A stretch of DNA of 64,000 nucleotides from Pseudomonadota bacterium (GTDB lineage Bacteria > Chloroflexota > UBA5177): the NCBI GenBank assembly GCA_021324655.1, contig JAJPIP010000068.1:21612-85611 (forward strand), given 5' to 3'. The notes beneath the pieces were generated by a model that was not told where the DNA came from, did not search any database, and saw only the letters and a program-made list of their open reading frames with translations. Position 1 is the first letter of the stretch. Each line of letters begins with the position of its first letter. A program made the translations under genes and the position numbers. Of the stretch, positions 16,267 through 24,968 are shown in pieces.

Positions 16267-16947
16267 CTACTGCCCCTGCCAGTTGGTAAATGGCTTGGGC
16301 GGGATGACCGGCTGCCCAATCTCGATAGTGATCACGGCATGGGCGACGAGGGGAATCGAGCGGTAATCGCCGCGCCAGCGCTTGCCGTTGACGAAGGCGG
16401 TGACCTGGCCACGTGACGCGGCCTTTCCGAGCGCCATGAGGTAGGCGTCGCCCGGCGGTGAGGTCCACTGCGCCGTCGCTTTCCAGATGTCGAAGAAGTT
16501 GCCCAGGTGGAAAGTCTTGGCCACCGGACTTTCCACGTGGATGATGCCGGGATCGTTCAGGTGGACGTGGATCCAGTAGTAGCAGGGCGCCTGGCTCTCG
16601 CCGCCCGGCATGCCGATCTCTGCCGGCAGTGGCACCTGATTGCCGTGGTCGTAGAGGGTGATGTGCTGGTGGATGTGGTAGTTCTGATACTCCATCGTGC
16701 CGCAGCCCACGCCGTCGATCGGCTTGAAACCGGTGGAGGGGGTGGCGGTGGGAGCGGTGGCCGTCGGTTTGCCCGCCCCGCTCACTCCCATATAGCCCAG
16801 AATGGCGATCACGAGGACGATCACGACGGCGCCCGCGATGATGGTCCAGCGGTCGAACCCGCCTCTCGCCTGTTGCTGGCGATGCTGCCGTTGCTCTTGT
16901 CGCTGCTGTTGCTGGCGCTGCTTTCTGCGCTCTCTCTGGCGTCCCAT
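16267..16947 (-). CDS. Membrane-anchored, His-rich extracellular protein of unknown function
   Basis: A 226-residue protein. Residues 1-30 are a Gln/Arg-rich cytoplasmic tail, residues about 34-55 a single membrane helix (WTIIAGAVVIVLVIAILGYM), followed by a Thr/Ala/Pro-rich linker and an extracellular domain. That domain contains YHIHQHITLYDHG and, 40 residues later, YYWIHVHLNDPGIIHVESP, a suggestive set of metal-binding histidines. Cys residues in GVGCGTM and APCYYW may pair. I do not know a named family. It converges on the NDH-2-like gene 3 bp away and is divergent from the CAP-domain gene. Confidence 0.7.
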   Translation of the reverse strand: MGRQRERRKQRQQQQRQEQRQHRQQQARGGFDRWTIIAGAVVIVLVIAILGYMGVSGAGKPTATAPTATPSTGFKPIDGVGCGTMEYQNYHIHQHITLYDHGNQVPLPAEIGMPGGESQAPCYYWIHVHLNDPGIIHVESPVAKTFHLGNFFDIWKATAQWTSPPGDAYLMALGKAASRGQVTAFVNGKRWRGDYRSIPLVAHAVITIEIGQPVIPPKPFTNWQGQ

Positions 16948-16979
16948 GTGACTTCTTCAGTATCGCAGACGGCTGTATC

Positions 16980-17000
16980 TTGACTGGCTAAACCGGTCAA
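16980..17000. promoter_or_regulatory. Inverted repeat in a divergent promoter region
   Basis: TTGACTGG and CCGGTCAA (one mismatch) flank a 5-bp spacer. The element sits between the divergent genes starting at 16947 and 17042 and could be an operator serving both. Confidence 0.4.
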
Positions 17001-17041
17001 GGATGTCACACAATGGGCGGCATATTTTTGGGGAAGGGTTC

Positions 17042-17686
17042 ATGTCTCGTCTCATTCCGCTCATCACGCTTGTCGCCGGCATCCTGATCGGCGCGCCTCT
17101 TGCTCAGGCCTCTTCCGCTCTACTCAGTTACAGCCTGCAATGGGCCCCGGACGGCTCGCTCCTTATTCGGGCGGCCGGCCTGCAACACAACCTGCAGGTT
17201 GGTAGCCGCTACACCGTGCAGTACCGATCGTCCATTTTGACGATTTCGCTGGCGCGGGCGCCGCAGCCGGTGCCCAACACCGTGACCACGGCGCTCCTCG
17301 CTGCCGTCAATAAGGATCGAGCAGCGCATCACGCCGCGCCTCTCACTCTCAGTGCGCAGCAGTCGGCGTGCAGCGCGCGGCACTCCTCGCATATGGCGCA
17401 GGAGGGATATATCTCGCACGATCAGTTTCCGGGAGATGTCTGCGTTCCCTACCATCTCATGGCCGAAAACGTCGGCGTGGCGAGCGGCGATCCGGCGGCT
17501 GCGGTACTGTGGCTGCAAAAGGACATGATGGCCGAGGGGCCGTGTCCTCATCACGGCTGCCCCCGAGGAGAGTTCGAGCAGCACGGGCACTACCTCAACT
17601 TGATCAATCCCGCCTACAAGCAGATCGGCATCGGCGTCGTGGAATCCGGCGGCGAGACCTGGCTGACGGAGGATTTTGTCGGGTAG
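17042..17686 (+). CDS. Secreted CAP/SCP-domain protein
   Basis: A 214-residue exported protein. Residues 1-23 form a signal peptide (RLIPLITLVAGILIGAPLAQ, cleavage after AQA). A C-terminal CAP domain starts near residue 85 with LLAAVNKDRAAHHAAPL. Its active-cavity motifs are present: HSSHMAQEGYISHDQF, the AENVG segment and GHYLNLINPAYKQIGIG. Bacterial CAP proteins are extracellular and their roles are mostly unknown. ATG 17042 is chosen because GGGGAAGGG precedes it and the signal peptide begins there. Confidence 0.85.
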   Translation: MSRLIPLITLVAGILIGAPLAQASSALLSYSLQWAPDGSLLIRAAGLQHNLQVGSRYTVQYRSSILTISLARAPQPVPNTVTTALLAAVNKDRAAHHAAPLTLSAQQSACSARHSSHMAQEGYISHDQFPGDVCVPYHLMAENVGVASGDPAAAVLWLQKDMMAEGPCPHHGCPRGEFEQHGHYLNLINPAYKQIGIGVVESGGETWLTEDFVG

Positions 17687-17754
17687 CAGAGAGCCTTCCA
17701 GAGGGGGTACGATTACTGAGATGAGTTGTCAACCCCGATAGTATGGAGGGCCAG

Positions 17755-18477
17755 ATGCCGGCACTCACACGCGATGATGCCTTTCAGACCGACCGAGTGA
17801 CCGTCGCGCAGCGCATCGTAGAGGAGTGCCGGCAGGAGCTCGGTTCCAGGCTTCTGGCGGCTGCCTGCTACGGCTCCGTCGCCCATCACGCCGCCGGCCC
17901 GCACTCCGACGTGGAGATCGTCCTCGTCACCGACGACACTGTGCCGTATCGGGACGAGTATTTCTTTCAGGATGGAATCCTGGTCGAATGTACGACGCTG
18001 TCCGCCATGCGGATGCTGGAGGCGGCGTCGCGTATCCCGCCGGATTGGGGCATCAAGTATGATCAGTACCGCCATCATCTGGCGCTGTACGACAGCGTGG
18101 CCTTCTTCCCGCGGCTCCACGCCGTGGCCGATGCTCGCCCCAATGTGCCGTTTTCGACCGCTCTGCAGGAGAGCTGGTTTACCGCCTACGAGATGCGCGG
18201 CAAAGTCCTCAACGCCGTGGCGGCCGGCGATACCTCAACCGCTCTCTCCGCCGGCTGGTCCTTCGCCTTCTGGGCTGCGATGCGCATCGCCCTCCACGAG
18301 CGCGTCCCGTACGAGAGCACTCGCACGCTCTGGAAGGAGGTCGCGGCCCGCGGCTACGGGATGCGGGATCTGATCGAGGCGCTCACGGCCGGGAAAGTTG
18401 CCGATGTGCCGAGGACTGTCGAGGCCGTGTGGCACGCCATGGACCGCTGGGATATGCCGCCGTCATATAGCCCGTGA
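17755..18477 (+). CDS. Kanamycin nucleotidyltransferase (ANT(4'))-like nucleotidyltransferase
   Basis: About 240 residues with the aminoglycoside 4'-nucleotidyltransferase layout. The nucleotidyltransferase motif is CYGSVAHHAAGPHSDVEIVL, followed by the third acidic position in GILVECTT. A C-terminal helical domain has YEMRGKVLNAV, where the family places its catalytic Glu. Aminoglycoside resistance is possible but unproven, as chromosomal homologues may act on other substrates. GGAGGG 4 nt before ATG 17755 makes this start better than the ATG at 17743. The end overlaps the converging cyclase-domain gene by 15 bp. Confidence 0.8.
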   Translation: MPALTRDDAFQTDRVTVAQRIVEECRQELGSRLLAAACYGSVAHHAAGPHSDVEIVLVTDDTVPYRDEYFFQDGILVECTTLSAMRMLEAASRIPPDWGIKYDQYRHHLALYDSVAFFPRLHAVADARPNVPFSTALQESWFTAYEMRGKVLNAVAAGDTSTALSAGWSFAFWAAMRIALHERVPYESTRTLWKEVAARGYGMRDLIEALTAGKVADVPRTVEAVWHAMDRWDMPPSYSP

Positions 18478-21459
18478 GGTGTTTTCACCGGCGAGAGCCG
18501 CCAGCCGCTCCCTGACCCGGGCTACCATCACCAGATTCTGCTTGCGGGCATACCGATCCATCGCGTCCTCGAACGTGGCAATCGCCTCCGCGGAACGGCC
18601 TGCCTGCACCAGCACCTCGGCCAGATCCCATAGTGCATCACCCTGCCAGACGACGGCATCGGTCTGTTCGGCGATGGCAACTGCTTCGCGCGCCAACCGC
18701 TCGGCCGCGTCGAACTCGCCGCGGTGACCCAGCACCAGTGCCATCACCTGCCGCCACAGGACCTGCGTCAGCACGTCGTCCTCCGCACCCAGCTCCCGCC
18801 CCCGCTGCGCCAGCGTCTCAGCCTCGTCGTACCGGCCCAGGAGACATAGTTCGCGTCCGAGTTCCGGGTAATACGTGGAGAGGACGGCCAGTTCGCCACG
18901 TTGTTCGAGGGCATCACAATAACGTTGTAGTTGCTCGCGGGCCGCCTCGTGGTCGCCCTCCAGGTGCATCACCTTGGCCACGATTCCCATCGGTCCGATC
19001 TCGCCGGACAATTCCTCGAGTCGGTCACTGGAGGTTTGCACGACCGCCCGCGTCCCTTCAAAGTTGCCGAGCAGAGCCTGCAGATAGGCAACCGCTGCCA
19101 GCGGTCCGGGGTGCGGATCGTCGGCCAGCAGGGGTTTCAGCGTACGTAAGCAGTCCTCGGCCGGGCGGGGGCCCCACATCAAAGCGACGGGAAGGTAGAA
19201 GAGTCCCCGGCGGCCCAACTGCTGCCCGTATCGGATCATCTGCTCGCAGGCTTGAGCGTACTCTTCGTACAGCCCCTTGTTGTTGGCGACATCACGGAGC
19301 ACGTTCCAGAGCTGGAAGAGGCCCTCGTGGTCGTTTACTGCCTCCAGGACAGGGATCGCATCCCGGAGCGTTGCCTCCAGTGCAGCCGTTGATTCCCCGC
19401 TTCCCGCCAGGATTCTCGCCCTGGCGGCCGCCGCGCCTGCCACCATCTCTCCGTGCACGTCCCCTGCCTCCCGCGCGCGAGCGGCGATTGCCGCCAGGCC
19501 GGCGGCCCGCTGTTCCATGGGGAGACCTTGACTCTGCAGCAATTCCATCTCCAGATAGGTGGTCGGCCGCAGGGGGCGCAACAGGGTGAGGGCACGCCGC
19601 AGCAAGCCCGCGGCCGTCCGGTAGTCTCCTCGCCTCCACCTCTGGCTGAGAGCAGCCCGTGCCAGCTGCTCTCCCGCCTGCCGGGCGAGATTGGCATCCG
19701 GTTGCCCCAGCTCGTGCCGATAGTAGGCCGCTTGCTCCAGGTGATAGCCCACTATTTCGTCGAGCTCCGGGAGGTCGGTCCCGTGCTCCTCGAGCCAGCC
19801 GGCAAACTTCTCGTGGAGCTCCGCCCGCAGCGCTTTCGGTAGGGCCTCGTACGCGGCATCGCGGATCAGCAGATGCCGGAAGCGGTACGCCTCGTCTCCC
19901 GGGAACTGCGTCCGCTCCGGCCGCACCAGTTCCTTCCGCACCAACCCGATCAGCTTGCCCCGTACATCATCGCTTCCGGTCGCCAGCGCCTGGAGCGCGT
20001 TGCGGTGGAAAATACGACCCTCTACCGCTCCACACTCCAGCACACTCCGTTCGTCCGGCGCCAGTTGATCCAACCGCGCCGCCAGCAACGCCTGAATCGT
20101 CGGCGGGATGCTGATCTCCTCACCGCCCGATTCCCGGATGAGGGCCACCATCTCTTCCACAAAGAGCGGGTTCCCCTCCGCCGCCAGCCGAATGCGGTCG
20201 CGCATGACGTCGGAGACGTTTCCGAGTGACTCGACCAGCCGCGTCGTCTCCTCGGCATCCAGCGGCTCCAGCAACACGGTCGTGGCGTTCCATTTCCCGC
20301 CGCCCCAGGCCGGTCTCTTTTCCAGCAACTCGGGACGCGCCATGCAGAGCAGAAGGATGGCTGCGTCACGAGAGAGATCGGCGATGTGCTCGACAAGATC
20401 GAGGAAGGTCTCTTCGCCCCAGTGGATGTCGTCGAAGACGACGATGAGAGGAGCCCGCTCGGCGTGCTCTTCCAGCACTTTCCGCACGGCCCACGCAATC
20501 TCCTCCGGCGAGGTGGCGATCCCCCGCTCCCCGAGGAGGGACTGAATGATGGCGGCAGCGTAGGAATCGGTAGGGAGAGCATCCAGTTGCTGCAGGATGT
20601 CGACCACCGGGAAGTAGGTGATGCCGTCGCCGTAGGAGAGACAGCGCCCGACCACCACCCGTCCCTGGCTGCTCCCCGCCAGGAACTCACGCGCCAACCG
20701 GGACTTCCCAACTCCGGCACTGCCGAGAATGGTGAAGAGCTGGCAGGAGCGATCCTCGACCGCCTGAGCAAAGGAGTCCTGCAAGCGGCGCAGCTCCCGT
20801 TCCCGGCCGATCATCGGTGCCGGTGCGTGCGGCCGGTCCACCGTCTCGTTGAGGCGCAGTAGCCGGAAGGCCGGCACGTGTCCGCTCTTGCCTTTCAGTT
20901 CCAGCGGCGAGATCGCCTCGACCTGCACGGCATCTCTTACCAGCCGCCGGGTTTCCTCTCCGATCAGGATCTCTCCTGCTTCCGCTGCCTGCTCCAGTCG
21001 GGCCGCCACATTGACCGCATCCCCGGTGGCCAACCTCTCCTCGGTTCCCGTGACCACCTCTCCGCTGTTGATTCCAATACGACAGCGGATCCCCAACTCA
21101 GGCAGGGCCGCTTGCATTTCAATCGCTGCCCGACACGCTCTCCATGCATCATCCTCGTGGAGGACCGGTACCCCGAAGACCGCCATCACCGCATCCCCGA
21201 TGAACTTCTCGACCGTCCCCCCGTGCGATTCGATGATCTCCTTCATCCGGTGGAAGTACCGGGCCAGCAGAGCACGCAGGGCTTCGGGATCGATCGATTC
21301 TCCGAGAGCGGTCGAGCCGCTGACGTCGCAGAAGAGAATGCTGACGCGCTTGCGCTGCTCATGGAGCGGAGCCGGTGGGGCCGTGCTCGCGCCGCAGTAC
21401 GGGCAGAAGGCGAAGTCCTCGCCGATCTGCCGGCTACAGGATGGACATGTCGTGGCCAT
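18463..21459 (-). CDS. Class III adenylate/guanylate cyclase-domain regulator with AAA ATPase and TPR repeats
   Basis: A 998-residue multidomain protein. A zinc ribbon (C5, C8, C19, C22) leads into a class III cyclase domain (about residues 37-210) with the metal-binding SILFCDVSGSTALGE and KFIGDAVMAVFG, and the transition-state GDAVNVAARLEQ. Next comes an AAA/STAND ATPase with Walker A GSAGVGKSR (about 241) and Walker B LIVVFDDIHWGEE. The remainder, to the C-terminus, is TPR-like helical repeats. This is the architecture seen in mycobacterial and Chloroflexi LuxR-less signalling ATPases. It may make cAMP or only sense nucleotides. Location is cytoplasmic. Confidence 0.88.
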   Translation of the reverse strand: MATTCPSCSRQIGEDFAFCPYCGASTAPPAPLHEQRKRVSILFCDVSGSTALGESIDPEALRALLARYFHRMKEIIESHGGTVEKFIGDAVMAVFGVPVLHEDDAWRACRAAIEMQAALPELGIRCRIGINSGEVVTGTEERLATGDAVNVAARLEQAAEAGEILIGEETRRLVRDAVQVEAISPLELKGKSGHVPAFRLLRLNETVDRPHAPAPMIGRERELRRLQDSFAQAVEDRSCQLFTILGSAGVGKSRLAREFLAGSSQGRVVVGRCLSYGDGITYFPVVDILQQLDALPTDSYAAAIIQSLLGERGIATSPEEIAWAVRKVLEEHAERAPLIVVFDDIHWGEETFLDLVEHIADLSRDAAILLLCMARPELLEKRPAWGGGKWNATTVLLEPLDAEETTRLVESLGNVSDVMRDRIRLAAEGNPLFVEEMVALIRESGGEEISIPPTIQALLAARLDQLAPDERSVLECGAVEGRIFHRNALQALATGSDDVRGKLIGLVRKELVRPERTQFPGDEAYRFRHLLIRDAAYEALPKALRAELHEKFAGWLEEHGTDLPELDEIVGYHLEQAAYYRHELGQPDANLARQAGEQLARAALSQRWRRGDYRTAAGLLRRALTLLRPLRPTTYLEMELLQSQGLPMEQRAAGLAAIAARAREAGDVHGEMVAGAAAARARILAGSGESTAALEATLRDAIPVLEAVNDHEGLFQLWNVLRDVANNKGLYEEYAQACEQMIRYGQQLGRRGLFYLPVALMWGPRPAEDCLRTLKPLLADDPHPGPLAAVAYLQALLGNFEGTRAVVQTSSDRLEELSGEIGPMGIVAKVMHLEGDHEAAREQLQRYCDALEQRGELAVLSTYYPELGRELCLLGRYDEAETLAQRGRELGAEDDVLTQVLWRQVMALVLGHRGEFDAAERLAREAVAIAEQTDAVVWQGDALWDLAEVLVQAGRSAEAIATFEDAMDRYARKQNLVMVARVRERLAALAGENTSRAI

Positions 21460-21476
21460 AGGCTGTCTGTGCCTGC

Positions 21477-21505
21477 ACTCTATGCCGTTGACCGCATCAT
21501 GTCAA
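21477..21505 (-). promoter_or_regulatory. Sigma-70-type promoter for the cyclase-domain gene
   Basis: On the minus strand, TTGACA (21505-21500) and TAGAGT (21482-21477) are separated by 17 bp. The predicted transcript starts about 10 nt before the ATG at 21459. Confidence 0.55.
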
Positions 21506-21511
21506 TCGCGG

Positions 21512-21736
21512 CTAGGCTTCACCACTCGTTCGATACGCAATCCAGACCCCGAGCAGAAAGCTGGAGGCCACGTAGGGGAAGATACCGTACAGCGTGTCGC
21601 TGGCGGAGTGGGAGTGGCGGTCAACCGCCAGGAAGACGTTGACCCAGAAGGCAATCAAGAGCACCGTCAGTGTCATGCCCTGCCAGGATACGGGGAGGTA
21701 CAGCCACCCCCAGGGCCGGAACCAACGCTTATTCAT
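21512..21736 (-). CDS. Small two-helix membrane protein
   Basis: A 74-residue protein with two hydrophobic segments (SWQGMTLTVLLIAFWVNVFL and GIFPYVASSFLLGVWIAY) separated by a short polar loop containing HSHSASD. ATG 21736 is chosen because GGAGG lies 9 nt upstream. No named family known; the regular design and ribosome binding site suggest a real gene. Confidence 0.65.
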   Translation of the reverse strand: MNKRWFRPWGWLYLPVSWQGMTLTVLLIAFWVNVFLAVDRHSHSASDTLYGIFPYVASSFLLGVWIAYRTSGEA

Positions 21737-21978
21737 ACCGCAGCCTCCGCGTGCCGGCCTCACCGAGATCGCTCGTCACTATATAGGGACGAACCGGCGG
21801 AAAGGTTTCACCGCGCCCGGGCATTAGAGGAATAGCTGCGACACGGGGACGGTAAAGTTTGGCAGCACAGGCTCGGCCCAGGGGGCAACCGTCTCCATCG
21901 CATGGACTCCTGCTGGCTGGTTGGTCACGTCGACGGACCCACTGTAGCACCGGCGACGAGGCGGCCGGGCACGGTCAG

Positions 21979-22647
21979 CTACCGCTTCTCGGTCGCCGGA
22001 TCCTGCCCGTAGGCGCAGAAGGAGCGGATGGGGCAGGATAGGCAGCGGGGAATGCCGGGCGTGCAGATGAGGCGCCCGTGCTGGAGGAAGAGGCGGTTGA
22101 CGCCGAGCCAGAGATCTTTGGGGATGATGGTGGTGAGCGCCTTTTCGGTCTGTTCCGGCGTCCTGGTGTGGACCCAACCCAGTCGATTGGTGATGCGGTG
22201 CATGTGGATGTCGACGCAGAGCGCCGGAATCTCGAAGGCGTAGACGAGGACACAGTTGGCGGTCTTGCGCCCGACACCGGGCAGAGTGAGCAGGGCATCG
22301 ATGTCGGCCGGCACCGTGCCGCCGTATCTCTCCACCAGGATGCGCGCCATCTCGATCAGCCGCGGCGCCTTGGTCTCGCGGTACTGGCTGCCCTCCAGGA
22401 GACCGTAGAGTTCCGTCTCATTTGCTTGAGCCAGTGCCGCCGCGTCGGGATAGCGCGCGAAGACACGGTTCGAGACGTCGGTCGTCTGCTCCTCGCGCGT
22501 GCGCTGCGAGATGACGGTCGCCACCAGCACCTTGTAGGGATCGCCGAGCTCCACCGAGCCACGTCCGTGATAGGTGTCGCCCAGGATCTGGATGACGGCG
22601 CGAACCTGGCCGGGTGGTGCGGTGACGGGAGGGGGTTGAATTGCCAT
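21979..22647 (-). CDS. nth: Endonuclease III
   Basis: A 222-residue base-excision DNA glycosylase/AP lyase that removes oxidised pyrimidines. The helix-hairpin-helix is LPGVGRKTANCVL, which carries the catalytic Lys, and the catalytic Asp follows in CVDIHMHRI. The C-terminal iron-sulfur loop C-x6-C-x2-C-x5-C is complete (CTPGIPRCLSCPIRSFC). The N-terminal SQRTREEQTTDVSNR is the family's substrate-binding segment. Length is normal. Confidence 0.95.
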   Translation of the reverse strand: MAIQPPPVTAPPGQVRAVIQILGDTYHGRGSVELGDPYKVLVATVISQRTREEQTTDVSNRVFARYPDAAALAQANETELYGLLEGSQYRETKAPRLIEMARILVERYGGTVPADIDALLTLPGVGRKTANCVLVYAFEIPALCVDIHMHRITNRLGWVHTRTPEQTEKALTTIIPKDLWLGVNRLFLQHGRLICTPGIPRCLSCPIRSFCAYGQDPATEKR

Positions 22648-22788
22648 GGTGCCCTCGGTGCACAGACGGTGCCAGCAGCGAGAGGAACCGCCTGCTCACC
22701 CGAGTGTAACCTGCCTCGGCGGCACTCAGGTTATGGCAAGTTTCCTGCACTGCAGGAGGCAGCTGAGTGCGCCAGGAGGTGTAGGGGC

Positions 22789-23004
22789 ATGAAGTGGTGG
22801 CTGGTGAAAAAGTCGTTCAAGTGGTTCTTCACGATGCCGGGATGGCTACGGGGCGCCGTGGTCGTGTTGTTCGGACTGGTCTTGATTCTCCTGCCGGTTC
22901 TCGGGTTGGTGGTTGGTCTGTTGGTTTTGGTGCTGGGCCTTGTCTCCCTGATCGTGGCACCGTTCAAGAAGATCGGCGGGTCGAAACACGTGCCCTGGGC
23001 GTAG
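22789..23004 (+). CDS. Small hydrophobic membrane protein
   Basis: A 71-residue protein made of a short basic N-terminus (MKWWLVKKSFKWFF) and a long Leu/Val/Gly-rich hydrophobic stretch, enough for two membrane passes, ending KKIGGSKHVPWA. AGGAGGT at 22774-22780, 8 nt before ATG 22789, fixes the start. No family known. Confidence 0.65.
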   Translation: MKWWLVKKSFKWFFTMPGWLRGAVVVLFGLVLILLPVLGLVVGLLVLVLGLVSLIVAPFKKIGGSKHVPWA

Positions 23005-23086
23005 CGTCGCCCTTTCTGCCGAGGAACGGTCAGGACGTCGATCGTCAATTCCTCCTCTCGTTTGGTCGTCTGCGGTGTGGTGGGGC

Positions 23087-24277
23087 TCAGAGGCGCTGCT
23101 CCAGGAGGGCCCGCTCGGCCGGATTCGCCGTCAACTGTAGTGCGGCGGCATCGGCGTGTCGAGCCTCGGTGAGGCGGCCCAGCTCCCGCAGCAGCTCGGC
23201 GCGAGTCGCATGGTACAGGTGATAGCGGCCCAGCGCCTCGCGCAGGGTGTCGACGTCGCGGAGCGCCGCCTCCGGCCCGCTGACGTAGCGGAGCGCGATG
23301 GCGCGGTTCAAGCGCACGACCGGGGACGGGTCGTGCGCAAGCAGGGTCTGGTAGAGCAGGAAGATCTGTAGCCAGTCGGTGCGTTCCCAGGATGGTGACT
23401 CCGCGTGGCAGGCAATGATGGCGGCCTGCAGCTGGTACGGTCCAGGACGCCGCAACCGAGAGGCGGTGACGACAAGATCGGCCGCCGCGGCGATGGCGGG
23501 GCGGTCCCACTGCGAGCGGTCCTGATCGCGCAGCAGCACCAGCCGTCCCTCGGCGTCAAAGCGCGACCGGGCGCGGGCCCGATGGAGACGGATGAGCGCC
23601 GACAACCCCATGACTTCCGGCTCGGTCGGCATCAGTCTCAGCAGCAGGGCGGCGAGCCATTCCGCTTCTTCCGCCAGATCTCTCCGTTCCGGCTGCTCGC
23701 CGGCGCTCGTCAGGTATCCCTCGTTGAACATGAGGTAGAGAACGGCCAGCACCTCGCCCAGCCGCTCGTTCAGCTCGCCGGCATCCGGGATGCGATAGGG
23801 AATGGCCGCCGCGCGGATCTTCCGCCGGGCGCGCACCAGGCGCTGGGCGATTGTCGCCTCCGAGGTGAGGAATGCAGCGGCAATCTCGTCGGGAGTGAAC
23901 CCGCAGACGGTGCGAAGGGTGAGTGCGACCTGCGCCTCCCGTGAGAGTGCCGGATGGCAGCACGTAAAGATGAGCCGGAGACGGTCGTCCGATGCGGAGC
24001 GCTCCGGCTGATCGAGTTGCGCCAGTTTCTCGTGATACCGGACGTCGCGGCGCAACTTGTCGATCGCCCGGCGCCTGGCAACCGTGAGGAGCCAGGCGCC
24101 GGGCTGATCGGGGATTCCCTCGCGCGGCCAGCGCTCCAGGGCGACGACCAGGGCATCCTGCACGATGTCTTCGGCGACATCGAAGTCGCCCAGGATGCGC
24201 ACCAGCAGCGCCGTCAGGCGGGCGGCTTCTTCGCGGAAGACCGCCGCCAGCGCGGCGTTGGCCGTCACCGTGTCCAT
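23087..24277 (-). CDS. ECF sigma factor of the ECF42 type with C-terminal TPR-like domain
   Basis: A 396-residue sigma factor. Region 2 lies near residues 12-75 (DFDVAEDIVQDALVVALERW, then LLTVARRRAIDKLRRD) and region 4 near 120-170 (CGFTPDEIAAAFLTSEATIA). A long helical extension of about 200 residues follows, as in ECF42 proteins, where it replaces an anti-sigma factor as the control element. The ATG directly abuts the stop of the DGPF-domain gene upstream, the hallmark partner of ECF42, so the pair is one operon. Confidence 0.9.
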   Translation of the reverse strand: MDTVTANAALAAVFREEAARLTALLVRILGDFDVAEDIVQDALVVALERWPREGIPDQPGAWLLTVARRRAIDKLRRDVRYHEKLAQLDQPERSASDDRLRLIFTCCHPALSREAQVALTLRTVCGFTPDEIAAAFLTSEATIAQRLVRARRKIRAAAIPYRIPDAGELNERLGEVLAVLYLMFNEGYLTSAGEQPERRDLAEEAEWLAALLLRLMPTEPEVMGLSALIRLHRARARSRFDAEGRLVLLRDQDRSQWDRPAIAAAADLVVTASRLRRPGPYQLQAAIIACHAESPSWERTDWLQIFLLYQTLLAHDPSPVVRLNRAIALRYVSGPEAALRDVDTLREALGRYHLYHATRAELLRELGRLTEARHADAAALQLTANPAERALLEQRL

Positions 24278-24625
24278 TTACCGGGCGACGACCGGTCTGA
24301 TCTCGACGATGCCTCCACCGGGCCAGGTCCTGGCCATGCGGAGCGCCTCATCCAGGTCACCGACCTCGATCTCGGCGTACCCGCCGATGACCTCGTTGCC
24401 CTCGATGAACGGACCGTCCGTCACCATGCTGCCGCCGTTTCCATCCAGACGAACCGTGGTGGCGGTGCCCGGCGACTGTAGCTGGTAGCCGCCCGTGATC
24501 TTGGAGCCGTTCTCACGGAACCACTGCTCGACTCTCGTGTAGGCTTGCTGCCGCACATCGTCCGGCATGGTGTCCCACGCCTGCTGCGCTTCCCTGGTGC
24601 CGCCGAATAGTAAGACATACTTCAT
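24278..24625 (-). CDS. YCII/DGPF-domain protein, partner of the ECF42 sigma factor
   Basis: A 115-residue single-domain protein, MKYVLLFGGTREAQQAW at the start, with the diagnostic TDGPFIEGNEVIGGYAEIEV segment. DGPF proteins accompany ECF42 sigma factors and are usually their targets; the reaction is unknown. AGGAGGT precedes the ATG. Zero nucleotides separate its stop from the sigma factor start. Confidence 0.9.
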   Translation of the reverse strand: MKYVLLFGGTREAQQAWDTMPDDVRQQAYTRVEQWFRENGSKITGGYQLQSPGTATTVRLDGNGGSMVTDGPFIEGNEVIGGYAEIEVGDLDEALRMARTWPGGGIVEIRPVVAR

Positions 24626-24968
24626 GTCTTCACCTCCTACTCTTAATGACGATTGAGGGATACGGAAGAACGACACCGCCCGAACATCATTCCGTCTGGT
24701 CACGATTTTCTCCTTCCACTCGGCCGGACCTGACGCACGGATGAATGACCCGCCGTCAGAGCGGCGGCGTGGCCGGCCGGCTTTTGTCCTGGTGGCGGCC
24801 GGCATCCTCGCCGTTCCGGCTCTCGCTCAGACCATCAGTGTCGGGCGTTTCCAGACGTGAAACCTCGTTTCGTAATAGATCTGTAAGGTGCGCCACGAGC
24901 CTGTAATGTCCCTCGGGCAGGATGGAGGCTGACCGACAAGCTTACATACGTGATCGGGAGGACATTCA
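24626..24968. other. Intergenic region with direct repeats
   Basis: No gene is seen in these 343 bp. It separates the ECF42 operon (minus) from the redox module (plus), and so must hold promoters for both. Two CTGTAA boxes at 24881 and 24901 are noted separately. Confidence 0.5.
24881..24909 (+). promoter_or_regulatory. Direct repeat CTGTAA(G/T)GT-type, 20-bp spacing
   Basis: CTGTAAGGT at 24881 and CTGTAATGT at 24901 lie two helical turns apart, about 60-90 bp before the first gene of the redox module. Direct repeats at helical spacing are typical sites for OmpR-family regulators, and one such regulator is encoded at 27019. Confidence 0.35.
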
